Source of the DNA: Branchipolynoe longqiensis
Taxonomy: Eukaryota; Annelida; Polychaeta; Phyllodocida; Polynoidae
NCBI GenBank assembly: GCA_030323885.1
Contig: CM059196.1
Span: forward strand, 42,307,798 to 42,371,797
DNA length: 64,000 nt
Reading direction: 5' to 3'
Part shown: piece after piece, positions 31,123 to 42,464 of the stretch
Position numbering within the stretch: position 1 is the stretch's first letter
Layout: each line of letters starts with the position of its first letter
Notes under the pieces: generated by a model
What the model was told of the DNA's origin: nothing
Databases searched by the model: none
What the model saw: the letters and a program-made list of their open reading frames with translations, nothing else
Program-made: the position numbers and the translations under genes

Positions 31123-31261
31123 CTCTTCTTTTTGTACTTCTTTGTTACTGTTGTAGACCATATGTTTATTCAGGAGACAACTTCTTTTGTCAGTGCCGAG
31201 GTAGAGGTCTTCCGGTCAGGTGACAGTACAGTTGTTTTTATCATAACTAGGTTTGCTGTGT

Positions 31262-31362
31262 TTTGTTTGTTTGTTTCTTTGTTTTACATCCTGGCACCAT
31301 CTAGGGTTATATCAGGATGGGTACCAACTTGTGATAGTGCGCACTCATGGGGACTTTATAGT
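31262..31362 (-). mobile_element. SINE-1 tail fragment
   Basis: GTTTGTTTGTTTCTTTGTTT then TACATCCTGGCACCATCTAG and CTCATGGGGACTTTATAG. Confidence 0.75.
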
Positions 31363-31440
31363 TGTTTGTTTGTAGGGGCTTCCCATCCTATCAACACCTA
31401 TGGTCATATTAGGACGAGTACATAATTGTGGGTACTGCAG
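31363..31440 (-). mobile_element. Second SINE-1 tail fragment
   Basis: TTGTTTGTTTGTAGGGGCTT, TCCTATCAACACCTATGGTC and ATATTAGGACGAGTAC form a diverged tail piece between two better copies. Confidence 0.55.
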
Positions 31441-31450
31441 AGTGCCTTAT

Positions 31451-31803
31451 ATTGTTTCTTTATTTTGTTTTACGTCCTATCAACATTTAAGGTTATATCA
31501 GGACGGGTACCGACTTGTGACAGTGCACGCTCGTGAGGAATTTATAGTGCTGCCCCACTGGGAAACCAGGCCACCAGCACCATGACCTGATATCCCACTC
31601 ATTCACATTATCTTGACACTGAGCTAACCAGTCCATGCCCTATCCTAATAATGCCAATCGCCAGGCTAGGAAGCGACAAGTATCAATTTTTAAATCATTG
31701 GTTTAACTTGACCAGGATTCAAACCCACAAACTCATGGGTTCGGATCTCCCAATCTCCCAAAACAGGAGATGGACGCTCTACTCATTCGGCCTCCCTGTC
31801 TGG
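31451..31803 (-). mobile_element. SINE-1, reverse, full length
   Basis: TTTTACGTCCTATCAACATT, GTGCTGCCCCACTGGGAAAC, GACACTGAGCTAACCAGTCC, TAAATCATTGGTTTAACTTG and head CATTCGGCCTCCCTGTCTGG. The B-box region is partly duplicated (AACCCACAAACTCATGGGTT). Confidence 0.9.
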
Positions 31804-31954
31804 TGAGCGTTCCTTAGAAGGGCTCCGGTTAGTGAGTCTGTTAAAAGTATTGTATTATAATAAGCCTACTTCCAGTGAAGCAATATGGGTATGCCTAGTG
31901 GACATTTGACCTCTTCTGTAGAAGGTCATCCCTCTCGCACGGTATTGGATATTA

Positions 31955-32020
31955 CATAGTAGGGTAGCGCATAGATTATTCGCTCAGTACCAGAATAATG
32001 CACCTGAGCGGGATATTATA
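31955..32020 (+). mobile_element. SINE-1 fragment
   Basis: AGGGTAGCGCATAGATTATT, CGCTCAGTACCAGAATAATG and CACCTGAGCGGGATATTAT match the SINE-1 middle. Confidence 0.5.
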
Positions 32021-32026
32021 GTACGT

Positions 32027-32202
32027 ATGCTATCAGCGATATGTTGTTGTGATGAAAATGGGAAATATTGGGCCTGGAGCAGAATTCAAGCCCACACTGC
32101 TTGCCATTCCGATGCGGGTGTGCTAACCATTAGACTACATAGGCTGCCTGGTGCAATCACCCTATCCACACCTAGCTGTCTATGTGGTTCGTTACCCGAG
32201 AG
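32027..32202 (-). mobile_element. SINE-2, copy 2 (reverse), host of a SINE-1 insertion
   Basis: In reverse complement: GATAGGGTGATTGCACCAGG, the A-box-like TAGTCTAATGGTTAGCACAC, the B-box-like GTGGGCTTGAATTC, and CCCAATATTTCCCATTTTCA. It continues beyond the SINE-1 insertion at 32575. Confidence 0.7.
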
Positions 32203-32562
32203 TTTGTTTGTTGTTTGTTTGTTGTTTGTTTGTTGTTGTTTTACATCCTAGCAACATCTAAGGTCATATCAGGACGGGTACCGACTTGTGACAGTGCGCA
32301 CTCATGGCAACTTTATAGTGCTGTCCCACTGGGAAACCAGGCCGCTGGCACCATGACCTGGTATCCCACTCAGTCACATTATCCTGACACTGAGTACACC
32401 AGTCCTTGCCCTATCCTAATAATGCCGAGCGCCTGGCTAGGAAGCAACAAGTATCAATTTTAAAGTCATTGGTTTGACTCGACCGGGACTCGAACCCACG
32501 ACCCCACGATCTACCAGCACGGGCGATGGACGCTCTAACTCATTCGACCATCCCGTCTGGTT
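32203..32562 (-). mobile_element. SINE-1, reverse, full length, with target duplication
   Basis: Complete from a long (GTTTGTTT) tail at 32203 through TTTTACATCCTAGCAACATC, GTCCCACTGGGAAACCAGGC and TGACTCGACCGGGACTCGAA to CGACCATCCCGTCTGGTT. GTTACCCGAGAG (32191-32202) and GTGACCCGAGAG (32563-32574) flank it, a 12-bp target duplication with one mismatch. Confidence 0.93.
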
Positions 32563-32579
32563 GTGACCCGAGAGCTGAG

Positions 32580-33130
32580 TGCAGACTGCTACACTATCTT
32601 AATAGGGCAGCATTAATAAACCGCATGGAGTGTACACTGACACAAATCAGCACCACTTTGATATGACCCCACATGTTGCTAGATAATAAAACCACAATCG
32701 ATCTCTTCTAGGGCAAGTAAGTCTGGCAGCTATCCCTTGCAGTTGCAGGGACGAGATGTGCCTTCAACAACAGCACAAAAAAACGGAAATCTGAATTTTG
32801 TAAAATTGTTCAGTGCTATGTATACGAAGGGAAATGATCCATATAACCTATTACATATTTGAAACTTCCTGAAATAGGAAACCTCCTGAAATCTCTGGAA
32901 ACACCAACATTTTTTGTTAAAGATTAAAATTAAAGATTTGTTACCTGAATGTAATTTTAATTCTTACTAATATCACTGTTATTGTGAAGTAATGATTATT
33001 GAGAAATGAACAAACAAATGGGAATGTAATAAACGACTTTTTTGAAGGTTTGATTCTGATGTTAATCTCGATTTTTGGATTGCCGTTTAAAGGGTGTTGT
33101 GCCTGAACTCTTCATATATCTAAAAGCAAC
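32580..33130. other. No gene recognised
   Basis: 32583-32700 resembles a degraded SINE-1 tail in + orientation (GGCAGCATTAATAAACCGCA, GACCCCACATGTTGCTAGAT). The rest is AT-rich without exon or element. Confidence 0.35.
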
Positions 33131-33139
33131 CAATATACT

Positions 33140-34515
33140 ACATCATGGTTCCGGCTGCGCATGCGCTGAAAATGGCGCCGGGAGCAAAGCAAAGACATAT
33201 GGCCATTGAGTTTGCCGATACGCGTAGGGCAAAACTGGCATTTTATTCAAAATAAATAGAAATACATAACAATTTCGCACAAACGTGGACAGAAGGATGC
33301 AAGATAATAATATAATGAATATGTTCAAGATACAACTCTCCATAATTAAGCATTTTGAGCTAAGAAATTTCAGTCACTTTACAGGCTGATGTTTACATCA
33401 CCATTGATTAGTCAGAAGTAATTCTTGTTCTAAATATTAAAATGTCAAATGTGCCAACAAAAACTTGTTTCAAAGAAATATATAACCAATATCTGATTAA
33501 CGCTACTCATTTTCTATTTCTATTGTTTGTTTGTTGTTGTTTTATGTCCTAGCAACATTTCTACATATGTCATTCACCATAGAATATAAATAGAAACATG
33601 AATAAAATAAATAAAACTGACTCTGGCTGTGGCTCTAACACTAGTCTGAGTGCCTAGATTTGTCTAAATCTAAATGCACATGGCATAAAATGTGCTGATT
33701 GACCACATCATGCTTCCGACTGCGCATGCGCCGAAAACGGCGTTGGGAGCAAAGCAAAGTCGTATGGCCATTGAGTTTGCCTATACGCGCAGTGAAAAAC
33801 GTCAGTTTTATTCAAAATTAATAGAAATCTAAAACCCTAACCATATCAATTTAATATAATCTTGTTGATAAACATGTGTTTCAAGCGGTTTGTCTCTAGG
33901 TGGTGTGGTTTTATCAATATTTTACTTTTTCTGTATGGAGATTGCTCACTGCCATTGACAATGCATTGAGTACTCTGGCTATGGCTCTAACACTAGTCTG
34001 AATGCCTAGATCTTTCTAAATCTAAATGCACATGGCATAAGATCTGCTGATTATATTGATGTAAATGCAATGCTGGATAAAAGATAAATATCTTAATTTA
34101 TTATATATATTTTCTTAGCTGGTATTCTATGTTTCAAACAAGAGCTGAGATGATCTGAAACTAGCACATTTTATAGCTGCATCCAGTGTATTAGCATGTG
34201 CCATGTGCTTTTTGGGGGTATGTTTTGCTCTGATGCATCCCACAATGCACTGCGCCGCTGGAACCGTGATGTAGTCTATCATATTGATGTCAATGCAATG
34301 CTGGATAAAAGATTAATATCTTAATTTATATATATATATTTTTTAGTTGGTATTCTATGTTTCAAACAATAACTGAGATGATCTGAAACTAACACATTTC
34401 ATAGCTGCACCCATTGTATTATTAGCATGTGCCATGTGCTTCTCGTGGGTTTGTTTTGCTCTGATACATCCCACAATGCACCGCACCGCTGGAACCGTGA
34501 TGTAGTCTATTTACA
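33140..34515. repeat. Interspersed repeat, partly duplicated, inverted to 22220-22895
   Basis: Two units start at CTGCGCATGCGCTGAAAATG (33155) and CTGCGCATGCGCCGAAAACG (33720). Two more share GGCTCTAACACTAGTCTGA (33633, 33982). A third pair shares CAATGCTGGATAAAAGAT and GGTATTCTATGTTTCAAACA (34063, 34290). Copies were thus added by local duplication or repeated insertion. Confidence 0.65.
33518..33562 (-). mobile_element. SINE-1 tail fragment
   Basis: TTGTTTGTTTGTTGTTGTTTT then ATGTCCTAGCAACAT, about 40 bp only. Confidence 0.6.
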
Positions 34516-34744
34516 TACATCAAGTACAGTCTATGAGCACTAGTCTTGGCGGGCAGGAATAGTGTCGACACACGCATATAGGTGGCGCCATCGATAATTC
34601 ATATACAGTAGATGGTGGGAAAGGTATCATACAAGATTGGCATATCGGCCAGTATTCTTATCGGCAGAGATTTGATTGATACACCAACCTTATTAAGCAT
34701 GGAAATCAGTCATCTGTTATTAATGATGCTTGCAGTCGATATGA

Positions 34745-35075
34745 GAGGGGGAGTGAGTGCGAGTTGGGTGGGTGGGTGGGTGGGTGGGTACATGTGATAA
34801 ACAAGGTGCCCTGGTGTGGGTGATATCAGCAGAGGCTGACAGGTCAGACTGTTGGGCAGATGAAGGTGGAGTGACCCGGTAAGGACATGGAGGAAGCGCA
34901 CAGAAATGGCATGAGTGTGGAAGGAGAAGGACTGAGTGTGATAAAGAGGTGGAGTGAGTATGTGGAGATGGAGTGGCAGTGTGAGGAAATGGAACAAGCG
35001 TGTAAGGATGGATGATGGAGAGATTGGTTAAAAATGGAATGGAAACAAGGATATGGTGATCATGTAAGATGGATT
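34745..35075. repeat. GTGG repeat and GGAGTGAG-rich sequence
   Basis: (GGGT)n at 34765-34790, then imperfect GATGGAGTGAGTGTG phrases leading into the 20-bp array. Confidence 0.6.
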
Positions 35076-35079
35076 TAGT

Positions 35080-35690
35080 GATATGATGCAGTAGACGTTC
35101 TACAAGTTGGGGGTAGAGTGCAGGAAGTTGGGGTGAGAGGGTAGCAAATAGGAGTGAAAGTGCAGGAAGTTGGAGCGACATTTCAGGAAGTTGAATGCGA
35201 GTGCAGTAAGGTGGAGTGGGTGCAGCAAGTTGAAAGTGAGTGTAGGAAGGTGAAAGTGAATGTTGGAAGGGAAAAGCAAGTGTAGGAAGGTGAAAGTGAA
35301 TGGAGGAAGGTGAAGTGAGTGTAGGAAGGTAAAAGCGAGTGTAGGAAGGTGAAAGCAAGTGTAAGAAGGTGAAATCGAGTGTAGGAAGGTGAAAGTGAGT
35401 GTCGGAAGGTGAAAGCAAGTGTATGAAGGTAAAAGCTAGTGTAGGATGGTGAAAGCGAGTGTAGGAAGGTGAAAGTGAGTGTAGGAAGGTGAAAGTGAGT
35501 GTAGGAAGGTGAAAGAAAGCGAGTGTAGGAAGGTGATAGTGAGTGTAGGAAGGTGACAGTGAGGGTAGGAAGTTGGAGTAAGACAAAGAAGTTGAATGAG
35601 AGTGTTGGAAGTTGGAATGAGAGGCCAGACAGTTTGAGTGAGAGTGCAGGAGGCTGGAGTGAGAGTGCAGGAGGCTGGAATGAGAGTGCT
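35080..35690. repeat. 20-bp tandem repeat GTGTAGGAAGGTGAAAGTGA, about 28 copies
   Basis: The core at 35220-35560 has a 20-bp period; the flanks carry the longer variant GTGCAGGAAGTTGGAGTGAGA. The minus-strand leucine/serine/histidine frames (34720-35733, 35436-36284) read this array. Confidence 0.88.
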
Positions 35691-35917
35691 TAGTTGTGAG
35701 AATGCCGTGTGGGTGTGTGCAGAGTTCCGCCATGTTTGTCCATTCTCATGTTTCATACTGCTGCCCTGCACCAGGACCTGATGTCCCGACGGCGCACAGC
35801 AAAGCCTATTTGTCCACAACATGCTAAAATGTGGAATCAAACACAACCCACCCCTTTCACACACACACTCCACCTTCCCACGGACGGCAAGCCAGGTCGC
35901 CAGCATCGAGAGAAGCG

Positions 35918-36350
35918 GGGTGAGGAGTGAGGGGGCGAGGAGTGAGGGGGCAAGGGGTGAGGGATTGAGAAGGGTGAAGGAGTGAGATGGGTGAGAAGGG
36001 TGCGAGAGTGATGCGGTTAGGGGTGAGGGGAGTGAGTGAGGGTAAGGGAGTGAGGGGGCGACACAGCGAGGAGGGGGAGGGAATTGGGGGAGGGGGGGGG
36101 GGGGGGCGCAGGGGGGAGGCGAGTCAGTGAGGGGCAGGGGGGAGTGAATAAGTGTGTGAGGGGTGAGGGGAGGGGGAAGAGCGACGGAGCGTGGGGGTGA
36201 GGGTAAGGGGCTGAGGAGTGAGAGAATAAGAGAATGAGGGGACAGTGAGCGAGTGAGTGAGCGAGCGAGGGGGCGAGAGTGCAAAGGAGTGATGGGAGCA
36301 AGGGAGTGAGGTGTGAGGGGTGAGGGGTGAGGGGTGAGGTTGATGTGGGG
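35918..36350. repeat. GGGTGAGG purine-rich minisatellite
   Basis: Imperfect GGGGTGAGGGG and GCGAGGAGTGAGG units, with a G-run at about 36092-36105. Confidence 0.8.
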
Positions 36351-36547
36351 AGGAAGGCACCAGCCCTGTGGAATATTGGGATTACATCTTCAACAGTATC
36401 AGTCGGGCTATCTAATAAACATAGATAGAGAGAGAAACTAAAACACATACAAATGGTCCAGCCCACTTAACATTAAATAGCAGTTTGTGGGTCCAGGAGC
36501 TGACCAGGTCTAGACACAAATAGAATACACCGTTATCTGGCTGTTAG

Positions 36548-36871
36548 TTAATGTTGCCTAGTCTGATGGTTTTGAATTTCTGTATCTTTTCTGAGATAAA
36601 TATATTGGATCGATCACTGGTATCTGCTTTACATTAGTTCAAAGTTACTTTTATTTTAAATAGCAAACTTTTGAGATATTTTGGGTGCAAAAACTCTGAC
36701 ACCATAGATTTCTGCAGCAACAGGTTCTGTTAAATTGACTCAGTATTGCCTTCTACGCAGAAACAAATGCTTAATAAGTGCATCAGTATCGAAGTTAGAT
36801 ATGTCAAATCAAATCTAGAAAGTTGGTTTGGTTTTGAAAATTGGATATTTCATCGGACGATGCAGCTTTAA
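36548..36871 (-). mobile_element. TTAA-MITE with internal deletion
   Basis: TTAATGTTGCCTAGTCTGAT to ATCGGACGATGCAGCTTTAA. The central TTTTGGCAAGCTTGCC palindrome is deleted after TTGGGTGCAA. Confidence 0.85.
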
Positions 36872-36889
36872 CTGGCAGGGCGCTGGGCC

Positions 36890-38715
36890 ATTGCAGCCCA
36901 GCTTTGTGCATAGTTGTTTTTAAATGCCATTTTAAAAGGAATGATTAGGAGAACTGATATCCCAAAACGGCTGCGGTCTGGTTTGGATGCCCTGCTGTCC
37001 GTCAGCAACATCACCGGTACTGAACGATGCCTGGGTAAAGGTCGATCTCCGCAGACAGTGCTGGGTCGAAGTTTACACTTGCTAAATAGCGGTTGTTTTT
37101 AAAGTATATATTTGTGTTATTATTAAAACAATTATTTTATTCAGCTAAAAAAATAATACATGTACAAATTGTTTATTTTATGTGATAGACTACTTATACA
37201 ATTTGCAGTGCGTAATGCAATGCCGTACTAAAAAAGTGTATATACACATATAAAAATATATATACTCATCAATTCACGTATCATATAAATCAAGTTTAGA
37301 TAATATGAGAGAATAATGACAAGTAACCCTATAATGGGTTACTAATATAATTACCCAATTGACAGCCTTAATATAAATGATAAATGGTTTACTAGTTAGT
37401 TAATATATGTGCTCTATAATCTATTATGGGAATATAAACAAGGACACTGTCATCTTCAGTTATATTTGTATTGTCATTTGCGAACCACAGCTAGTGTATA
37501 CCAGTGATTAGTTCCAGGTTTGGCCACACCGGCGCCACCTGTCAGGGGTTCTGACCACCTATCAATCAATCAATGGGTGCCGTCTTCTCGAAGAAGGTTG
37601 GCTGCAATGGACCTATGACCAACTATAAACCATATATATATATACGCATATATAGTTTCTATTCTAGTTTAGATACTATGATAAAACAATGACACACTTG
37701 GGTCGGCCGTGCTTATTATAAGGGCTTACTAATATAAATATACATATATATATATAAAATACATACAGAAATATAGGTTGCATAACCTGATAGAATAATG
37801 ACAAAATTGTCAGTGCATAATAAAAAGAAATAAGTAATAAATACATATACAGATATCAATAGGGAACAAAGTTCAAAAGTAAGGATTAATCACAATACAT
37901 GCCACATGGGAAACGCATATTCCAACTCATTTGGATATCCCCATGTAAAAATATACAGTCTGTCGGTCGTGAGAGACGAGCTTGGAATCATATCAATATC
38001 TCGGGCGACGGAGTTGGGGACCATTGTTTTGTAATAGCGATGCAATGTGTGCCCACTCGTTGTGTGACATATAAATAACTATGTGGAAATGTTATGATGC
38101 TCAGTGACCGGGATTGCAGTATGATCTCCGGATATTAAGATACAGTTATTATTTATTGAAATGTTCCCTCCATGCACCAGGAAGAGTTCAAATGGAGGAG
38201 GAATATATATTAATGTTTATTGTAAGCGTATGATGACTACTTGTTATCACGGAACTGCTGGGTAAGCACACCCAGCCATTCTGTATATATTATGGATACC
38301 ACCTGCACTGGGGCTTGAGTGACAGCTGCCCCTCTTGGGCACCACCCTCCCAGGCTAGAGAGGTATCTGATTGGCTGGCTGTGTGAGCCCAGTCACCCTT
38401 ATACTCCTTGCATTTTCTAGGCAGACACACTAACTCTAGAGATACCAAAAGAAGCAGTTCACCACTGAGCTGTGCGTAACACCCATATGACATACGTTCA
38501 ATGGGATGTAGGCAATGAATTAGACTGAACTAGCAGGAACCATGTGGGTCTGTGTGGCAGGTTGTAAGTGAGTCAGGGTGGCAGGTCACTAGGAGATGAA
38601 AAAGAGTTGTAGCAATAAAGCTCAACCTTTTCGCTGTCAATCTTGCATGACTTGTCTTCCCTTTCTTTCTTATGAGTTGTTTTGGTATTTAATGGTGCTG
38701 ACTGGCAGACAGTTG
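36890..38715. other. No gene recognised; AT-rich with short repeat pieces
   Basis: A 62-codon frame (36914-37102) of ordinary composition is not recognised. 37410-37560 is an inverted copy of parts of 21118-21235. TCAATCAATCAATGGG lies at 37562. The rest shows AT dinucleotide runs (37636, 37745) without exons. Confidence 0.4.
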
Positions 38716-39063
38716 CGTTTGTTTGTTTGTTGTTTTACGTCCTAACAACATTAAAGGTGGGTACCGATATCGAGACGGATACCAACTTGTGACAGTGTGC
38801 ACTCATGGCAACTTTATAGTGCTGTCCCACTGGGAAACCAAGCCGCTAGCACCATGACCTGGAATCCCATTCAGTCACATTATCCTTACACTGAGCACAC
38901 CAGTCTTTGCCCTGTCCCAATAATGCCGAGCGCCTGACTAGGAAGCGACAAGTATCAATTTTTAAGTCATTGATTTGACTCGACCAGGGTTCGAACTCAC
39001 GACACCACGATCTACCAGCATGGGAGACGGACTCTATAACTCATTCGGCCATCCTGTCTGGTC
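38716..39063 (-). mobile_element. SINE-1, reverse, full length
   Basis: GTTTGTTTGTTTGTTGTTTT, ACGTCCTAACAACATTAAAG, GTCCCACTGGGAAACCAAGC, TTTGACTCGACCAGGGTTCG and CATTCGGCCATCCTGTCTGG. The tail side has a short duplication (GGTACCGATATCGAGACGGA). Confidence 0.9.
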
Positions 39064-39563
39064 CGTCCTGAAAGTAGTGAGTATTATTCAGATGAGTAAG
39101 GCAGATGGCCAAGCAGTTATTGCTCACCCATCTGATCAGGCTACCCAAGTAAATCAATAAGTTCTGGTATTAAAATATTGAATATTTGTTAGAAATGGAG
39201 AAGAAAATGAATAACGTGTAGAGCATAGAGAGATTGATATGTATTTCCTGAGACTCCTTGTATCTCCTTACTGTAGTTTGAAAGCATGTGTTTGTGTGTG
39301 GAGTTGTGGAATCTGGAGGCAGGAAGGAAGGTCGAATATCTCAGGTGGCGTCTCTCCCATGTCACGTGACAATCACGTGACGAACGCACAGAACGCATGC
39401 GCAGGAGTCGCAGGAAAAGGAGGACCAGTCTGAGTATCTACCTGTGCGCATGCCTACATGTAGGCCAGCGCATGAGCAGGGTGTGCCCGCGTGCAGCACA
39501 CAGTCAATGCGTATCTTGATCCCTTCAAAATGGCGCCACCTACTGCCTGACGAGCTTTGTGTG

Positions 39564-39933
39564 CAGGGATGAAAGTGGTCACCAGCAAAAATCACAGAAA
39601 TCAACCCGCGGTTATTACACCGATGGCAAATTTCTATGAAAACATGGATTCCCCGTCCCCCCCCCCCCTCCCCATAGGATTAGCACTGCCAGGGAATCGC
39701 AACAAAAATGCCGGAAATCAGGTTTCAACTATCCTTGTTGTGCCTATATTACTGCCCATATCTAATTCATTATTGCTTCGGTTTCCTGTTCTACCAACAT
39801 CTAAGAATGAGATTCGAACACAACTGTTTTCATATAGATCCAGATTCCTTGTCATTTTGCTTAATGTTAATCAGTAGATATACAACAACAAAATCACGGA
39901 AATCCTCGAAATGGCGGAGATCTTTCATCCGTG
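39564..39933. mobile_element. hAT-like MITE (CAGGGATGA family), copy 2
   Basis: Left end CAGGGATGAAAGTGGTC, interior CAGGGAATCGCAACAAAAAT and ATCACGGAAATCCTCGAAAT, and right end GGAGATCTTTCATCCGTG. It is about 120 bp longer than copy 1, with a C-run at 39659-39668. Confidence 0.6.
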
Positions 39934-40021
39934 CATGTGGGTTGGATCTCCGTCTGACTCAATCCAAAGACTTACACCACTGAGTGATACCGGTCAGACA
40001 CTTCACCCGGTTCTCAACATT

Positions 40022-40171
40022 AACAGGTTAGGGAAAGGACCTGGTATTCTTATGAAGTGACTGAGTTAGAGAAGTGACTGGGAGTATGGTATCCAATGCG
40101 GCAGCACTATGAAGTCGCCAGGAGTGAGCACTGTGCGTACCCATCCTGATTTGTCATTAGATGTGTTATTT
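40022..40171 (+). mobile_element. SINE-1 fragment
   Basis: GTTAGGGAAAGGACCTGGTA, AGTGACTGGGAGTATGGTAT, ATGCGGCAGCACTATGAAGT and CCCATCCTGATTTGTCATTA. Confidence 0.65.
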
Positions 40172-40800
40172 TGGGGTTTTGTATCCAGCAAACATCCATG
40201 GACATATAAGGACTAGTATCGGTTTTTGACAGTGCACAGTACCGGTAACATCATATTCATAGTGCTTCCCAGCGAGGGAGACTAGATTATCAGCACCGTT
40301 ATCCTATATCTCACTCAGTCAACTAACCCTGATAAAACCATTCATTGTCCTATTCTATTAATTCCTAATGTCACCTAGGTAGTGGCAAGCATCAACCTTG
40401 GACCAGACGGGATGGCCGAATGAGTTAGAGCGTCCGTCTCCCGTGCTGGTAGATCGTGGGTTCGAACCCTGGTCGAGCCAAACCAATGACTTAAAAATTG
40501 ATACTTCTCGCTTCCTAGCCAGGCGCTTGGCATTATTAGGACAGGGCAAGGACTGGTGAGCTCAGTGTCAGGATAGTGTGACTGAGTGGGATACCAGGTC
40601 ATGGTGACGGTGGCCTGGTTTCCCAGTGGGACAGCACTATAAAGTTGCCATGAGTGCGCACTGTCACAAGTCGGTACCCATCCTGATATGACCTTAGATG
40701 TTGCTAGGATGTAAAACAACATCAACCTTGTAAGTCACTGGTTTCACTTGACTTGAACACGAACCCATGACCACTTTTACAAATTCTACCATCACCTCCT
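40172..40800 (-). mobile_element. Old SINE-1, reverse, split by a younger SINE-1
   Basis: GTTTTGTATCCAGCAAACAT, CATAGTGCTTCCCAGCGAGG and CACCTAGGTAGTGGCAAGCA lie left of the insertion. GTAAGTCACTGGTTTCACTT and GACTTGAACACGAACCCATG lie right of it, at 40731-40765. The two halves are contiguous in SINE-1 order. Confidence 0.8.
40401..40719 (+). mobile_element. SINE-1, forward, best-preserved copy with target duplication
   Basis: Head GACCAGACGGGATGGCCGAA with A-box region and GTGGGTTCGAACCCTGGTC with B box, a leucine-tRNA-like start. The body has GGCAAGGACTGGTGAGCTCA, TGGCCTGGTTTCCCAGTGGG and ATGACCTTAGATGTTGCTAG. CATCAACCTTG flanks both sides (40390-40400, 40720-40730), an exact 11-bp target duplication. 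This is a good reference copy for the family and among the youngest here. Confidence 0.95.
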
Positions 40801-41218
40801 GGTCACCGTAATGTTTCTAGGATATAATTGATAAAACTCCCCAAATCACTCAATCACTCAACAAACTGCTTGGCGCCTTGACCAAAGCACCATAATGAAC
40901 CATACTGCATTGTCCAAGCCGAGCTGTGTCAACGTCCCCCTGTGCAGGTCAATAGCTGGTCAATAGCTAGTCTGAGCATGAGCAGTGCACTTTCTGCAGC
41001 CGCAATGGAGTCTGGTCATGCGCGGCAGGCTCACTGGGTGGCGCCACTTACCATGGCTAGTTGCAAACATGTGAGACAGTTATGGTTGGTATACTGTCAG
41101 ACCACGAAAGGGCTTAGTGGTTTTCTCTATCACTGCAGTCAGTGCTGTCAGGGCGACTGAGATTAACCGGATGGACACTAAGGAGGTCAGCAAGCAGGGA
41201 GTGAGGTCGGCACACATG

Positions 41219-41536
41219 GTTGGTTGGTTGTTGGAATGTTATGTCCTGGCAACATCTAAGGTCATATCAGGACGGGTACTGACTTGTGACAGTGCCCACT
41301 TATGGTGACTTTATAGTTCTGTCCCATTGGGAGACCAGGCCACCAGGACAATGACCTGATATCTCACTCAGTCACATTCTCCCGACACTGAGCCAACCAG
41401 TCCATGCCCTATCGTAATAATGCCAAGCACCTGGCTAGGAAGCGACACGTATAAATTGTCATGTCATTGGTTTGACTCGACCACGATCTACCAAAATGGG
41501 AGACGGATGCTCAACTCATTCGGCGATCCTGTCTGG
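41219..41536 (-). mobile_element. SINE-1, reverse, near full length
   Basis: TTGGTTGGTTGTTGGAATGT, TATGTCCTGGCAACATCTAA, GTCCCATTGGGAGACCAGGC, GTCATTGGTTTGACTCGACC and CATTCGGCGATCCTGTCTGG. Part of the B-box region is deleted. Confidence 0.88.
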
Positions 41537-41959
41537 TAATTTAAACATTGTCGATGTTCCTCCTACTGGAGGTGAATAGATTATCTATATTATTAATATT
41601 ACTTAGTAGTAATGATCGAATACCACGCATGGTACAGAAAAAAACACCGATTTCGGCAATGGTTAGGCAATAAAACAGAAATATGCTCAAGGCTGAACAC
41701 CACACACACAGTCCACATACACAGAGGATCTTCAGACGGTGTCCACTACTAGTATTAGTACTAAAGTCCGCAGCCCATCCATAAAGTTCACTTGCCCGCT
41801 ATCACCAGAACCAAGAGGTCGCCCAAACGAGCTACTCACGGGCGGGGTTCCATCACCAGACACTAGGTGGCGGACCAGTCGCCTTCACACACCGGAAGTG
41901 GGCTGGGCTCTTCGGCGGAGTGATGACCTCCCGACACAGCGCAGGCACCCCAGAGCAGG

Positions 41960-42115
41960 CGGAGCAGGGGAGGGCAGGGTAGGGCACGGGGAGCAGGCGA
42001 GGGTACGGGTGGAGGGGGAGAGGGCAGGGGAGAGGGGGGAGAGGAGGGAGGGAGAGGAGGGAGAGAGAGGGGAGAGAGGGGAGAGAGGGGAGAGGGGTAG
42101 GTAGAGAGGGGGTTG
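41960..42115. repeat. Purine-rich GGAGAGAG tract
   Basis: Imperfect GGGGAGAGAGGGGAGAGAG and GCAGGGGAGGGCAGGG units. Confidence 0.75.
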
Positions 42116-42123
42116 AAGAGGGT

Positions 42124-42458
42124 TTTTGTTTGTTTGTTGTTTAACATCCTAGCAACATCTAAGATCATATCAGGACGGCTATCGACCTGTGACAGTGCGC
42201 ACTCATGGCGACTTTATAGTGCTTCTCCAATGGGGGACCAGACCACCAGCACCATGACCTGACACTGAGCCAACCAGTCACATTATCCTGACACTGAGCC
42301 AACCAGGCCTTGCCCTATCCTAATAATGTTGAGTGCCTGGCTAGGAAGCGATAATTATCTATTTTTATGTCATTGGTTTAATTTGAAAACGGTTTGAACC
42401 CATGATCTACCAACACGGGAGATGAACGCTCTAACTCATTCTGCCATCCCGTCTGGTT
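42124..42458 (-). mobile_element. SINE-1, reverse, with internal 27-bp duplication
   Basis: TTTGTTTGTTTGTTGTTTAA, CATCCTAGCAACATCTAAGA, and CTGACACTGAGCCAACCAG twice (42259, 42289), then CATTCTGCCATCCCGTCTGG. Confidence 0.9.
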
Positions 42459-42464
42459 GGATGA

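Noticed and set aside
40401..40485. tRNA-Leu-like gene
   Set aside because: A and B boxes are present but the segment is the head of SINE-1, with a fixed body and tail and target duplication; many copies exist in the window.
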